From contig NZ_BOOR01000061.1 in NCBI RefSeq assembly GCF_016863335.1, positions 1 to 64,000 of the forward strand: DNA of 64,000 nucleotides, in the 5' to 3' direction. Positions within the stretch are counted from its first letter, which is position 1, and each line of letters begins with the position of its first letter. The DNA is from Planotetraspora thailandica. GTDB taxonomy: Bacteria; Actinomycetota; Actinomycetes; Streptosporangiales; Streptosporangiaceae. The translations under genes and the position numbers were made by a program. Below are positions 1 through 8,507 of this stretch, one piece after another. The notes under the pieces were generated by a model. The model saw only the letters and a program-made list of their open reading frames with translations. It was not told where the DNA came from and ran no database searches.

Positions 1-195
1 GACTTTTGCCCCTTTTGGGGGGGCCTGCCCGCGCCCGGTCGGGGCTACCCTCGCAGGCGCCAAGGCTTGCTTAACGGGGGCAAAAGGATCTGCCCTGGGG
101 TCTTTGCCGGGCCTGCCGTACTAGCCAGAGAGACTCGTTTTGTGCTGTTTGCTCCCGGGTATGGCACTTTTGCCCAATTGTGGGAGGCGGGAGCC
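1..195. other. Upstream region with TTTTGCCC boxes
   Basis: No gene is evident before the hydrolase start at 196. The stretch holds ACTTTTGCCC twice in direct orientation (2-11 and 166-175) and once inverted as GGGCAAAAGG (78-87). CTTTTGCCCC (3-12) and GGGGCAAAAG (77-86) form a 10-base inverted repeat. They could be regulator sites for the hydrolase or chance; the sequence left of the window is not visible. Confidence 0.3.
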
Positions 196-897
196 ATGAA
201 CGATGGCCTGTTTTCGGCCCACCGGGCCGACCTCGAGATGAGCGTCGCGTTCCCCGCCGCGGGCGTCGTGCTGGAGGCCGACGTCGTGATCCCGCGTGGA
301 GCGCGCGCCGTCGTCCTGTTCGCCCACGGCAGCGGGAGCAGCCGCCACAGCTCGCGCAACCGTTTCGTCGCGTCCGAACTCCAGCGGGCGGGCCTGGCCA
401 CCGTTCTGGCCGATCTGCTCACCCCGGAAGAGGACAGGACGGACGCCGCGACCGGCCGCCTGCGATTCGACATCGGGTTGCTGTCCGGGCGGGTGACGGC
501 CCTCGTGGACCGGCTGGCGGGCGACGAGCCGACCCGTGGCCTGGAGATCGGGCTGTTCGGGGCGAGCACGGGCGCCGCCGCCGCGCTGGTCGCCGCCGCG
601 ATGCGCCCCGACCTCGTACGGACCGTCGTCTCCCGGGGAGGCAGGCCCGACCTCGCGGGAGAGCACCTGCGCGGGGTCTGCCAGCCGGTCCTGCTGATCG
701 TGGGGGAGCGCGACCCGATCGTCATCGAGCTCAACCGCGAGGCGATGGACAAGATGGTGGGGGAGACCCGCCTGGAGATCGTGCCCGGGGCCTCGCACCT
801 GTTCGCGGAGTCCGGCGCGCTGGAGGCCGTGGCCCAGACCGCCCGTGACTGGTTCACCCGTCACCTGCCCGCCGCCGATGCCGACTCGGCGACATGA
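196..897 (+). CDS. Dienelactone hydrolase-like alpha/beta hydrolase
   Basis: A 233-residue cytoplasmic alpha/beta hydrolase of the short dienelactone-hydrolase-like type. The oxyanion region FAHGSGSS lies near residue 45, the nucleophile elbow GASTG places Ser124, the acid is probably Asp173 in GERDP, and His201 sits in GASHLF, so the triad is complete. The ATG at 196 is chosen because the purine-rich GGGAGGCGGGAG lies just before it; an in-frame start at 67 would add 43 residues that do not look like the family. There is no signal peptide. The substrate cannot be told from sequence. An aldo/keto reductase follows 15 bases downstream with its own promoter-like sequence. Confidence 0.85.
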   Translation: MNDGLFSAHRADLEMSVAFPAAGVVLEADVVIPRGARAVVLFAHGSGSSRHSSRNRFVASELQRAGLATVLADLLTPEEDRTDAATGRLRFDIGLLSGRVTALVDRLAGDEPTRGLEIGLFGASTGAAAALVAAAMRPDLVRTVVSRGGRPDLAGEHLRGVCQPVLLIVGERDPIVIELNREAMDKMVGETRLEIVPGASHLFAESGALEAVAQTARDWFTRHLPAADADSAT

Positions 898-898
898 C

Positions 899-904
899 TA
901 CGAT
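899..904 (+). promoter_or_regulatory. Candidate -10 box TACGAT of the aldo/keto reductase
   Basis: TACGAT ends 8 bases before the ATG at 913, the geometry expected if transcription starts at or next to the start codon (leaderless mRNA, common in actinobacteria). No Shine-Dalgarno sequence is seen. It overlaps the hydrolase stop region. Inferred from position only. Confidence 0.4.
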
Positions 905-912
905 CTGACGTC

Positions 913-1890
913 ATGGAACAGCGCGTTATGGGCAGGTTGGGCCGGCAGGTGGGCGTCGTCGGGCTCGGGGCGTGGCAGCTCGGAGCCGACTGGGGCGAGG
1001 TGAGCGAGGCGGACGCGCTCGACACGCTGAACGCCGCGGTCGACGCAGGGGTCGACTTCATCGACACGGCCGACGTGTACGGCGACGGCCGCAGCGAGAC
1101 CGTCATCAGCCGCCTGATCAAGGAGAGGCCCGGTCTCACCGTCGCCACCAAGATGGGCCGCCGGGTGGCCCAGACCCCCGAGGCGTACACGCTGGAGAAC
1201 TTCCGCGCCTGGAACGACCGTTCCCGGGCCAACCTGGGCGTCGACCGGATCGACCTGGTGCAGCTGCACTGCCCGCCCACCCCCGTCTACTCCAGCGACG
1301 CGGTCTTCGACGCCCTGGACACGCTGGTGGACGAGGGCAAGATCGGGGCCTACGGCGTCAGCGTCGAGACGGTCGGCGAGGCGCTCACCGCGATCGCGCG
1401 GCCCGGCGTGGCCAGCGTGCAGATCATCCTCAACGCGTTCCGGCTCAAGCCGCTCGACGAGGTGCTGCCCGCGGCCGAGCGGGCAGGCGTCGGCATCATC
1501 GCCCGCGTCCCGCTGGCCAGCGGACTGCTGTCGGGCAAGTACGGCCCGGGCACCGTCTTCGCCGAGGACGACCACCGCAACTACAACCGGCAGGGCCAGG
1601 CGTTCGACGTCGGCGAGACCTTCTCCGGCGTGGAGTACGGCGTCGGCCTCCAGGCCGTCGAGAAGCTCAGGGAACTGGTGCCCGACGGCGTGACGCTGGC
1701 GCAGTTCGCCCTGCGGTGGATCATCGACCAGCCCGGCGTCAGCGTGGTCATCCCCGGTGCGCGCAACCCCGAGCAGGCCAGGGCGAACGCCGCTGCCGCG
1801 AGCCTGCCGCCCCTGTCGGAGGAGGTCCACGCCGCCGTGCGTGACGTCTACGACACCCTGATCCGCCCGCAGGTTCACCACCGCTGGTAG
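913..1890 (+). CDS. Aldo/keto reductase
   Basis: A 325-residue NADP-dependent aldo/keto reductase, a cytoplasmic TIM barrel that reduces aldehydes or ketones. The catalytic tetrad is visible: Asp51 and Tyr56 in DTADVYGDG, Lys80 in ATKMG and His119 in VQLHCPP. The cofactor-binding C-terminal segment VVIPGARNPEQARANA is present. Length is normal for the family. The true substrate is unknown; close relatives are usually annotated simply as AKRs. The 155 bases after it show no gene or clear terminator. Confidence 0.9.
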   Translation: MEQRVMGRLGRQVGVVGLGAWQLGADWGEVSEADALDTLNAAVDAGVDFIDTADVYGDGRSETVISRLIKERPGLTVATKMGRRVAQTPEAYTLENFRAWNDRSRANLGVDRIDLVQLHCPPTPVYSSDAVFDALDTLVDEGKIGAYGVSVETVGEALTAIARPGVASVQIILNAFRLKPLDEVLPAAERAGVGIIARVPLASGLLSGKYGPGTVFAEDDHRNYNRQGQAFDVGETFSGVEYGVGLQAVEKLRELVPDGVTLAQFALRWIIDQPGVSVVIPGARNPEQARANAAAASLPPLSEEVHAAVRDVYDTLIRPQVHHRW

Positions 1891-2045
1891 GGCGAGACCG
1901 GGGCCGATGCATCTGCCGGGCGGGGACGGTGCGAATGACCGGGTGTGGAGCGTGCTCGCGAGACCGGTGACGACCGGCTGAGGGCCGGGCGGCCCGGCCC
2001 GCGGGCGCGCGTGGGAGGCCGCCCGCACCGTCATGAGGGAGCCCG

Positions 2046-2990
2046 ATGAGTGAGGCCGATCCGGGGCCGGACGGCACGCAGGACTCCGGCGAGGAACCGG
2101 GATACGGCATCGGAGCCGTCGCCCGCAGGCTCGGCGTGCCCGCGCCGACGTTGCGGACCTGGAACCTCCGGTACGGCATCGGCCCCAGCCGCAGGAGCCC
2201 CGGCGGCCACCGGCGCTACGACGCCGCCGATCTGCGCTGCCTGGAGGAGATGAACCAGCTCATCCACGCCGGAGTCGCCCCTGCGGACGCGGCCAGAAGG
2301 GCCCTCCGGCTCCGGCGCCGCGGCACGCCGGAGGCCGGGCCCGAGCGAGAGAGCGAGCCGGCGTCGGGAGCCGTACGGGCGGGCGGCATGGCCTCCCCGG
2401 CGGTGCTGGCGCGGACCGCCATCGCCCTGGACGGCAGGACGGTCGGCGACGCGCTGGAGTCGGCCCTGGCCGGGCAGGGCGTGGTCAGGACGTGGGAGCG
2501 GCTGGTGCTGCCCGTCTTCGACCTCATCTCCCGCAGGCAGGAGGAGACCGGCCTGGGCGTGGAGATCGAGCATCTGTTCTCCGAGCGTCTGATGGTCGCC
2601 CTGGACACCGTCACGCGGCGGCTCGGGCACCCCGTGCACCCCCGCCCCGCCCTGCTCGCCTGCGCCGAGGACGAGTTGCACAGCCTGCCCGTGCACGCCC
2701 TGGCCGCCGCCCTCGCCGAGCGCGGCGTGGAAAGCCGGGTGCTCGGGGCGCGCACGCCGTACACCGCCCTGGCCGACGCGATGCGCAGGGTCGGGCCCGG
2801 GGTCGTCTTCGTCTGGTCCCAGCAGGCGGAGACCGGCGACCCGGCGCCGCTGGGCCGGCTGCCGCGACTGCGCCCCGCCAGCCGGATCGTGGTGGGCGGG
2901 CCCGGCTGGCGGGAAGGGCTGCCCGCACCGGTGACGCGGGTCTCCACACTGTCCGATGCGATCTCGACGGTCATGTCTGTCCTGCACTGA
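2046..2990 (+). CDS. MerR-family regulator with cobalamin-binding-like domain (LitR/CarH type)
   Basis: A 314-residue regulator. Residues 20-88 are a MerR winged helix (GIGAVARRLGVPAPTLRTW, then PGGHRRYDAADL). Residues 155-310 resemble the helical plus Rossmann cobalamin-binding module of LitR/CarH photoreceptors: an EH pair at 176-177 and a His213 in EDELH where the lower axial ligand of B12 is expected. The Trp that senses adenosylcobalamin in CarH is not at the expected position (a Gln is there). In that family, B12-bound dark protein represses and light releases it; whether this protein is light-responsive is inference. It is followed by an ECF sigma factor and a RudS-type gene, the neighbourhood typical of actinobacterial lit systems. 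A GAGGGAGC ribosome site precedes the ATG. Confidence 0.8.
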   Translation: MSEADPGPDGTQDSGEEPGYGIGAVARRLGVPAPTLRTWNLRYGIGPSRRSPGGHRRYDAADLRCLEEMNQLIHAGVAPADAARRALRLRRRGTPEAGPERESEPASGAVRAGGMASPAVLARTAIALDGRTVGDALESALAGQGVVRTWERLVLPVFDLISRRQEETGLGVEIEHLFSERLMVALDTVTRRLGHPVHPRPALLACAEDELHSLPVHALAAALAERGVESRVLGARTPYTALADAMRRVGPGVVFVWSQQAETGDPAPLGRLPRLRPASRIVVGGPGWREGLPAPVTRVSTLSDAISTVMSVLH

Positions 2991-3074
2991 CCTTGGGGAA
3001 ACCGTGGTTGTGTCTCTTACGCCCGGGTGGTTATGAATAGGTTTTGACGAAGTTTCTCGGGCAAGGGGCATCGT

Positions 3075-3599
3075 ATGGACGACAGGCTCGAGTCCCGCCT
3101 CGCCTCAGGAGACGCCACAGCCGTCGGAGAGTGCTACCACGCGCACGCGGCGGCGGTGCGCGCCTACCTGCGGCGGCTCGTGCCGTACGAGGACGTGGAC
3201 GACGTGCTCCAGGTCGTCTTCACCGAGGTGTGGCGGTCGCGGCACCGGTTCGACCCCGCCAGGAGCCTTCCGGCCTGGTTGCTGGGCATCGCACGCAAGC
3301 GGGCGGTCGACCACCTGCGCACCCGCAGGCCGCCGACGCTGTCTCTCGACGCCGTGGGAGACCCGGCGGGCCGGGACGGCCGGGTCGACGTCGACGAGCT
3401 GGCCGACCGCGATCGCGTCCGCAGGGCGCTCGACGAACTGCCCGTCGTCCAGCGCCAGGCCATCGAGCTGGCCTACTACGGCGACCTGACCCAGCGGGAG
3501 GTCGCGGACAGGCTCCGCGTGCCGCTGGGAACCGTCAAGGCGCGCACCGCGCGCGGGCTCCACAGGCTGGCCGCCCTGCTGCCGAGGGCCGTCGCATGA
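3075..3599 (+). CDS. ECF-family RNA polymerase sigma factor
   Basis: A 174-residue extracytoplasmic-function sigma factor. Region 2 lies at about residues 22-90 (the -10 recognition helix includes DVDDVLQVVFTEVWR and the AWLLGIARKRAVDHLR segment); region 4 at about 113-168 ends in a helix-turn-helix (LTQREVADRLRVPLGTVKAR). No anti-sigma gene is adjacent. It follows the MerR/B12-type regulator by 84 bases, as in Streptomyces lit loci where the ECF factor LitS is controlled by LitR. The RudS-type gene starts 16 bases downstream and is probably co-transcribed. Confidence 0.88.
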   Translation: MDDRLESRLASGDATAVGECYHAHAAAVRAYLRRLVPYEDVDDVLQVVFTEVWRSRHRFDPARSLPAWLLGIARKRAVDHLRTRRPPTLSLDAVGDPAGRDGRVDVDELADRDRVRRALDELPVVQRQAIELAYYGDLTQREVADRLRVPLGTVKARTARGLHRLAALLPRAVA

Positions 3600-3615
3600 T
3601 CGGGGAGGTGGAGTC

Positions 3616-4593
3616 ATGGACCAGGTGCGGCCGCGGATAGCGGTGTCGAGCTGTCTGCTCGGCGACCCCGTGCGATTCAACGGGGGTCACAGCAGGGACC
3701 GTTTCCTCACCGACGTGTTGTCGCGACATGTCGACTGGGTGCCGATCTGCCCGGAGATGGAGATCGGGCTCGGGGCGCCGCGTGAGACGCTCCGGCTCGA
3801 ACGTTCGCCCGGCGGCCCGCGCCTGGTGACGCGGTCGTCCCGGGTGGACCTCACCGCCCCGATGACGGCCCTGGCCCGCTCACGCGCCGCCGGCCTCGAC
3901 GTGGACGGATACGTGTTCAAAAGCAAGAGCCCGAGCTGCGGCATCCATGGCATACCGATCCACGCCGGCGGAGCCGGCACTCCGCCGGCGCGGACGGGGG
4001 TGGGCGCCGATCGGCGGAACCGCGGCCTCTTCGCGGGGATCGTCATCGGTGCCCACCCCCTGCTCGCCGTCGAGGACGAAGGGCGGCTGCACGACGCCGT
4101 GCTCCGGGAGGCCTTCGTCGAGCGTGTCTTCGCCGTGGCCCGCCTGGGGCGCCTGCTGGCGGGCGACTGGCGTCCGCGGGACCTGGTGGCCTTCCACGCC
4201 GCCCACAAGATGCAGCTGCTCGCGCACGCGCCCGCGGCCTATCGCGAGCTGGGCCGGCTGGTCGCCACGGCGGGCTCGGGTCCGCGTGAGGAGCTGGCCG
4301 CCGCATACGATCGCGGGTTCCGCACGGCGCTGGCCGCCAAGGCGTCGATCGGCCGCAACGCCAACGTGCTGGAACACTGCCTCGGCATGGTCGGCGACCG
4401 CCTCGGCCGCGTCCGCAGCGCCGACCTGCTCGAGGTGATCGGCTCCTACCGGGCCGGGCGGGTGGCGCTGAGCGTGCCCGTCACCCTGGTCCGCCACCAT
4501 GCCCGCGGAGAGGGCGTCGCCTACCTCCGCGAACAGACCTATCTGCGGCCCTACCCGGACGAGCTGGGGTTGCGCAACCACGTCGCGGCCTGA
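3616..4593 (+). CDS. rudS: TudS (DUF523)-DUF1722 fusion, RudS-type tRNA 4-thiouridine desulfidase
   Basis: A 325-residue two-domain protein. Residues 1-160 are a TudS/DUF523 domain with the three cysteines that hold a 4Fe-4S cluster in thiouracil desulfidases: Cys13 (SSCLLG), Cys45 (PICPE) and Cys108 (SPSCG). Residues 185-320 are a YbgA/DUF1722 domain (FHAAHKMQLLAH, then YLREQTYLRPYPDEL). Such fusions are reported as RudS enzymes that remove sulfur from 4-thiouridine in tRNA, the base that acts as a near-UV sensor. Spacing and the strong GGGGAGGTGGAG ribosome site suggest an operon with the sigma factor. Its 3' end overlaps the convergent MarR gene by 43 bases. Confidence 0.85.
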   Translation: MDQVRPRIAVSSCLLGDPVRFNGGHSRDRFLTDVLSRHVDWVPICPEMEIGLGAPRETLRLERSPGGPRLVTRSSRVDLTAPMTALARSRAAGLDVDGYVFKSKSPSCGIHGIPIHAGGAGTPPARTGVGADRRNRGLFAGIVIGAHPLLAVEDEGRLHDAVLREAFVERVFAVARLGRLLAGDWRPRDLVAFHAAHKMQLLAHAPAAYRELGRLVATAGSGPREELAAAYDRGFRTALAAKASIGRNANVLEHCLGMVGDRLGRVRSADLLEVIGSYRAGRVALSVPVTLVRHHARGEGVAYLREQTYLRPYPDELGLRNHVAA

Positions 4594-5066
4594 TCGCCGT
4601 CCTGCTGCTCGGCCGCCTCCAGAGCCGACAGGACGGTCACCAGGACGTCGTGGAGCTGCCGCATCTGCGTGCGCGACAGCCGGTCGAACAGCAGGCGTCT
4701 GACCTCCTCGACGTGGCCGGGGGCCGCCTTCTCCAGCGCCTCGAACCCGGCGTCGGTCAGCTGCGCCATGGTGGTGCGCCGGTCCTCGTCGTGTTTGACC
4801 CGCCGTACCCAGCCCTTCTCCTCCAGCCGTGACATGGCGTGGGAGAGCCGGCTGGCGGAGAACTGCGTCACCGAGGCGAGCTGCGTCATGCTCATCATGC
4901 GCTCGGGCGACTCCGACAGGCAGACCAGCATGATGTAGTACGCGTGCGGGATGCCCCAGTCGCGCTGCAGTTGCCGTTCGAGCGCCTCCCACAGCAGGTG
5001 GTTGGTCCAGATGTAGGCGCGCCAGGTCTGCTGCTCCTCCTCGTCGAGCCATCGCGTCTCCGGCAT
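4551..5066 (-). CDS. MarR-family transcriptional regulator
   Basis: A 171-residue MarR dimer-type winged-helix repressor. The recognition region is MTQLASVTQFSASRLSHA followed by the wing segment KHDEDRRTTMAQLTDAG. I choose the ATG at 5066 (MPETRWLDEEEQ), which matches the usual N-terminus of this subfamily; an ATG at 5096 would add 10 residues, but it lies inside a palindromic operator-like site. The gene is convergent with, and overlaps, the RudS-type gene by 43 bases. The ligand is unknown. Confidence 0.85.
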   Translation of the reverse strand: MPETRWLDEEEQQTWRAYIWTNHLLWEALERQLQRDWGIPHAYYIMLVCLSESPERMMSMTQLASVTQFSASRLSHAMSRLEEKGWVRRVKHDEDRRTTMAQLTDAGFEALEKAAPGHVEEVRRLLFDRLSRTQMRQLHDVLVTVLSALEAAEQQDGDQAATWLRNPSSSG

Positions 5067-5088
5067 GGGGCCAAGCGTACCGATGCGC

Positions 5089-5100
5089 TTGAGCATTCAA
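5089..5100 (-). promoter_or_regulatory. Palindromic MarR-type operator TTGAGCATTCAA
   Basis: TTGA-GCAT-TCAA is an inverted repeat 22 bases before the preferred MarR start. TTGA-N4-TCAA sites are typical for MarR proteins, so autoregulation is likely. It lies next to the left edge of repeat cluster 1. Confidence 0.55.
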
Positions 5101-5136
5101 CTACGATCAGCCGATCTTGCGAGACGACCCCTGGTC

Positions 5137-5520
5137 GTGATCATGCGGCCGACCTTGGCCGTGATCATGCAGAAGTTCGCGCGAGGTGCCCGCGACCTGC
5201 GAACCCCCCTGGTCGTGATCATGCAGAAGTTCGTGGGTGGTGGCCGTGACGTGCGAAGACGGGTGGTGTGATCATGCAGAAGTTCGCCGATATGGGTGCC
5301 GACCTGGGGCGATGTCGATCGTGATCATGCAATGACGTCCGCGCTGCATGATCACGAATTGTGTCCGCGCAGGTCACGGCAGCTGTTTCCGAAGTTCTGC
5401 ATGATCACGACTGGCGTGCGGCCAGGTCACGGCAGAGGTTTACGAACTTCTGCATGATCACGACCATGGAGAGGGGGTTGGCGGGTCGCGCTGCCTGTCC
5501 CCGAACTTTTGCATGATCAC
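5137..5520. repeat. 53-bp inverted repeat cluster 1
   Basis: Box GTGATCATGCAGAAGTTCG occurs in + orientation at 5161-5179, 5215-5233 and 5268-5286, with a degenerate partial copy starting at 5137. The truncated half GTGATCATGCA is at 5321-5331, a 13-base core follows, then TGCATGATCAC at 5345-5355, and minus-orientation copies at 5390-5408, 5443-5461 and 5502-5520 (one-base variants). Unit pitch is 53-54 bp, 59 at the last step. Each unit carries a second conserved box close to GACCTGCG. The cluster fills the divergent gap between the MarR gene and the phosphoketolase, so the promoter of the latter must lie in or next to it. Confidence 0.93.
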
Positions 5521-5588
5521 GCCAAGCGTGGCCCCAAGGGGAGGCGCCATGGGGGGTTTGAAGCCGTCCCACGAGGAACCTTCGAGTC

Positions 5589-7889
5589 ATGGATGTACTC
5601 GCGACGGCTGACGCCTACTGGCGAGCCGCCAACTACCTTTCCGTCGGCCAGATCTACCTCATGGACAACCCGCTGCTCGCCGAACCCCTGCGGCCCGAGC
5701 ACGTCAAACCGCGCCTGCTCGGCCACTGGGGCACCACGCCGGGCCTGAACTTCTGTTTCGCGCACCTCAACCGGGTGATCAAGGAGCGCGACCAGGACAT
5801 GATCTACATCTGCGGCCCTGGCCACGGAGGACCGGCCGTGCTCGCCCACGCCTGGCTGGAGGGCACCTACACCGAGCGCTACCCCGAGGTGTCGCAGGAC
5901 GCGGACGGCATGCGCCGCCTGTTCCGGCAGTTCTCCTTCCCCGGAGGCGTCCCCAGCCACGCCGCGCCGGAGACCCCGGGCTCGATCCATGAGGGGGGCG
6001 AGCTTGGCTACTCGCTCGCCCACGCGTACGGCGCCGCGTTCGACAACCCCGGCCTCGTCGTCGCGTGCGTGATCGGCGACGGCGAGGCGGAGACCGGCCC
6101 GCTGGCCACCAGCTGGCACTCCAACAAGTTCCTGAACCCACGCAGGGACGGCCGGGTGCTGCCGATCCTCCACTTGAACGGATACAAGATCGCGAACCCC
6201 ACCGTGCTCGCCCGCATCCCCGAAGACGAGCTGCTGAAGCTCATGGAGGGGTACGGCCACCGCCCTCACGTGGTGGCGGGGAGCGACCCGGCCGCCGTTC
6301 ACGAGGCGATGGCGGCGACGCTGGACACCGTCTTCGACGAGATGGGCGACGGCGGCAGGCCGCCGATGATCATATTGCGTACGCCGAAGGGGTGGACCGG
6401 GCCGCACGAGGTCGACGGGCTGCCCGTTGAAGGCACCTGGCGCGCACACCAGGTGCCCATCGACGACGTCAGGCGGCGGCCGGACCGGCTCGCGATGCTG
6501 GAGGAGTGGATGCGCTCCTATCGTCCGCACGAGCTGTTCGGCGAGGACGGCAGGCCTGCGCCCGAGATCCTGTCGACGGTGCCGGACGGCCCGCGCAGGA
6601 TGAGCGCCAACCCGCACACCAACGGCGGCGAGCTGTTGCGCCCGCTGGTGCTGCCCGACTTCCGCGACTACGCCGTCGAGGTGAAGTCGCACGCGACGTC
6701 GCCCACCGAGCCGACGAAGGTCCTCGGCCGTCTTCTGCGCGACGTGATCGCCGCCAACTCCTCCGCCTTCCGCCTGATGGGTCCGGACGAGACCGCGTCC
6801 AACCGGCTCTCGGCGGTCTTCGAGGTCACGGACAAGGCGTGGTACGCCGCGACGCTCCCCACCGACGAGCACCTGTCGCCGGACGGCCGGGTGATGGAGG
6901 TGCTCAGCGAGCATTTGTGCCAGGGGTGGCTGGAGGGATACCTGCTGACCGGCCGTCACGGCCTGTTCAACTGCTACGAGGCGTTCATCCACATCGTCGA
7001 CGCCATGTTCAACCAGCACGCCAAGTGGCTGGAGTCGAGCCAGAAGATCGGCTGGCGGCGTCCGATCGCGTCCTTCAACTACCTGCTGTCGTCCCATGTG
7101 TGGCGGCAGGACCACAACGGCTTCAGCCATCAGGACCCGGGCTTCCTCGACGTCGTGATGAACAAGAAGTCCTCCGTCGTGCGGGTCTACCTGCCGCCGG
7201 ACGCCAACACCCTGCTCTCGGTCGCCGACCACTGCCTGCGCTCGCGTGACTACGTCAACGTGATCGTGGCGGGCAAGCACCCCGTGCTCGACCTCATGAG
7301 CATGGACGAGGCCGTCGCCCACTGCACCCGCGGCGTCGGGGTGTTCGACTGGGCGAGCAACGACGAGGGCGCCGAGCCCGACGTCGTGCTGGCCTGCGCC
7401 GGCGACGTGCCGACCCTGGAGACGCTCGCCGCGGCGGCCCTGCTGCGCGGGCATCTGCCCGAACTGAAGGTCCGGGTCGTCAACGTGGTCGACCTGATGC
7501 GCCTCCAGCCCTCCTCGGAGCACCCGCACGGCATGAGCGACGCCGAGTTCGACACGGTCTTCACCGCCGACAAGCCGGTCATCTTCAACTTCCACGGCTA
7601 CCCCTGGCTGATCCACCGGCTGACCTACCGGCGCAACGGCCACGACAACCTCCACGTCCGGGGCTACCGGGAGGAGGGCACCACCACGACGCCCTTCGAC
7701 ATGGCGATGATGAACGACATCGACCGCTACCACCTGGTGATGGACGTCGTCGACCGCGTCCCCGGCCTCGGCGCCACGCAGGCGCACCTGCGCCAGCACA
7801 TGGCCGACGCCCGCCTCAGGTGCAGGATCCACACCCGCGAGTACGGCGAGGACCCGGTGGAGATCCGCGACTGGGCCTGGCCGTACTGA
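5589..7889 (+). CDS. xfp: Phosphoketolase (xylulose-5-phosphate/fructose-6-phosphate)
   Basis: A 766-residue thiamine-diphosphate enzyme that cleaves xylulose 5-phosphate (and often fructose 6-phosphate) with phosphate to acetyl phosphate plus an aldose phosphate. Family signatures are clear: [13 protein letters not shown] near 44, EGGELGY at 135-141 and the ThDP motif GDGEAETGP at 163-171; the C-terminal phosphoketolase domain runs to the end. The protein is slightly shorter at the N-terminus than some relatives, but starts right before the conserved [16 protein letters not shown] block. GAGGA about 10 bases before the ATG serves as ribosome site. It begins 68 bases after the last repeat of cluster 1. 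No acetate kinase gene is adjacent. Confidence 0.96.
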   Translation: MDVLATADAYWRAANYLSVGQIYLMDNPLLAEPLRPEHVKPRLLGHWGTTPGLNFCFAHLNRVIKERDQDMIYICGPGHGGPAVLAHAWLEGTYTERYPEVSQDADGMRRLFRQFSFPGGVPSHAAPETPGSIHEGGELGYSLAHAYGAAFDNPGLVVACVIGDGEAETGPLATSWHSNKFLNPRRDGRVLPILHLNGYKIANPTVLARIPEDELLKLMEGYGHRPHVVAGSDPAAVHEAMAATLDTVFDEMGDGGRPPMIILRTPKGWTGPHEVDGLPVEGTWRAHQVPIDDVRRRPDRLAMLEEWMRSYRPHELFGEDGRPAPEILSTVPDGPRRMSANPHTNGGELLRPLVLPDFRDYAVEVKSHATSPTEPTKVLGRLLRDVIAANSSAFRLMGPDETASNRLSAVFEVTDKAWYAATLPTDEHLSPDGRVMEVLSEHLCQGWLEGYLLTGRHGLFNCYEAFIHIVDAMFNQHAKWLESSQKIGWRRPIASFNYLLSSHVWRQDHNGFSHQDPGFLDVVMNKKSSVVRVYLPPDANTLLSVADHCLRSRDYVNVIVAGKHPVLDLMSMDEAVAHCTRGVGVFDWASNDEGAEPDVVLACAGDVPTLETLAAAALLRGHLPELKVRVVNVVDLMRLQPSSEHPHGMSDAEFDTVFTADKPVIFNFHGYPWLIHRLTYRRNGHDNLHVRGYREEGTTTTPFDMAMMNDIDRYHLVMDVVDRVPGLGATQAHLRQHMADARLRCRIHTREYGEDPVEIRDWAWPY

Positions 7890-7934
7890 GCGGGTGCTTC
7901 CAGGGAAGCGTTCGCGGTTCGATCAGCGCCTCAA

Positions 7935-7940
7935 TAAGGT
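7935..7940 (+). promoter_or_regulatory. Candidate leaderless -10 box TAAGGT
   Basis: TAAGGT ends 6 bases before the GTG at 7947 of the GH25-like gene, and no ribosome-binding site is seen. Position fits a leaderless transcript. Confidence 0.4.
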
Positions 7941-7946
7941 CATACG

Positions 7947-8504
7947 GTGATCCAGGGCATCGACGTGTCCGACTGGCATCCGTCCGCCGACTGGACGGGC
8001 GTGACGTTCGGCTTCGCCAGGGCCACCGAGGGCGGCACGGTGGCCGACGCGGCGTACGCGGGCCACCGGGCCGCCATGGCCGAGGCGGGCGTGCTGGCGG
8101 GCGGCTACCACGTGGCCAGGCCGGGGGGCGACCCCGCGGCCCAGGCCGGCCTCTTCCTCGACCACGCCGGTGCGGGGCTGCTCGCGATCGACCTGCGTGT
8201 CTCCGACGGCCTTCCACCGGGCGAGGTCGCCGTCTTCGCCCGGCTCTGGTGCAAGGAGGTGCTCCGGCGGTCGGGCACTCGGCCGATCATCCGTACGCTG
8301 CGCCACTTCGCCGCCGAGGGCAACTGCGAGGGCCTGGGGGAGTGGCCGCTGTGGATCGTCGCCCCGGACCGGCCGATGGGGCGGCCGCTCGTGCCCCTGC
8401 CGTGGGAGTCGTGGACGCTGCACCAGTACGCCAACAGCCCGGTCAACCGCGACGTGTTCACCGGCTCCCGGGAGGAACTGGCCGCAGTCGCCATGCGGGA
8501 GTGA
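7947..8504 (+). CDS. GH25 lysozyme-like protein, catalytic Glu apparently lost
   Basis: A 185-residue protein with the GH25 (Chalaropsis lysozyme) fold pattern: GIDVSDWH with Asp6, FGFARATEG, GGYHVARP, and the C-terminal WTLHQYAN. GH25 muramidases need a D-x-E pair; here the strand reads AIDLR, so Asp82 is kept but the Glu position is Arg84. No signal peptide is visible. It may be inactive, a binding protein, or a relative with altered chemistry. The gene ends 3 bases before the convergent lipoprotein gene. A second copy of its last 15 or so codons lies at 9183-9230. Confidence 0.75.
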   Translation: MIQGIDVSDWHPSADWTGVTFGFARATEGGTVADAAYAGHRAAMAEAGVLAGGYHVARPGGDPAAQAGLFLDHAGAGLLAIDLRVSDGLPPGEVAVFARLWCKEVLRRSGTRPIIRTLRHFAAEGNCEGLGEWPLWIVAPDRPMGRPLVPLPWESWTLHQYANSPVNRDVFTGSREELAAVAMRE

Positions 8505-8507
8505 GGT

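Noticed and set aside
67-195. Longer N-terminus for the first hydrolase
   Set aside because: The 43 extra residues are not hydrolase-like, and a ribosome site stands directly before the ATG at 196.
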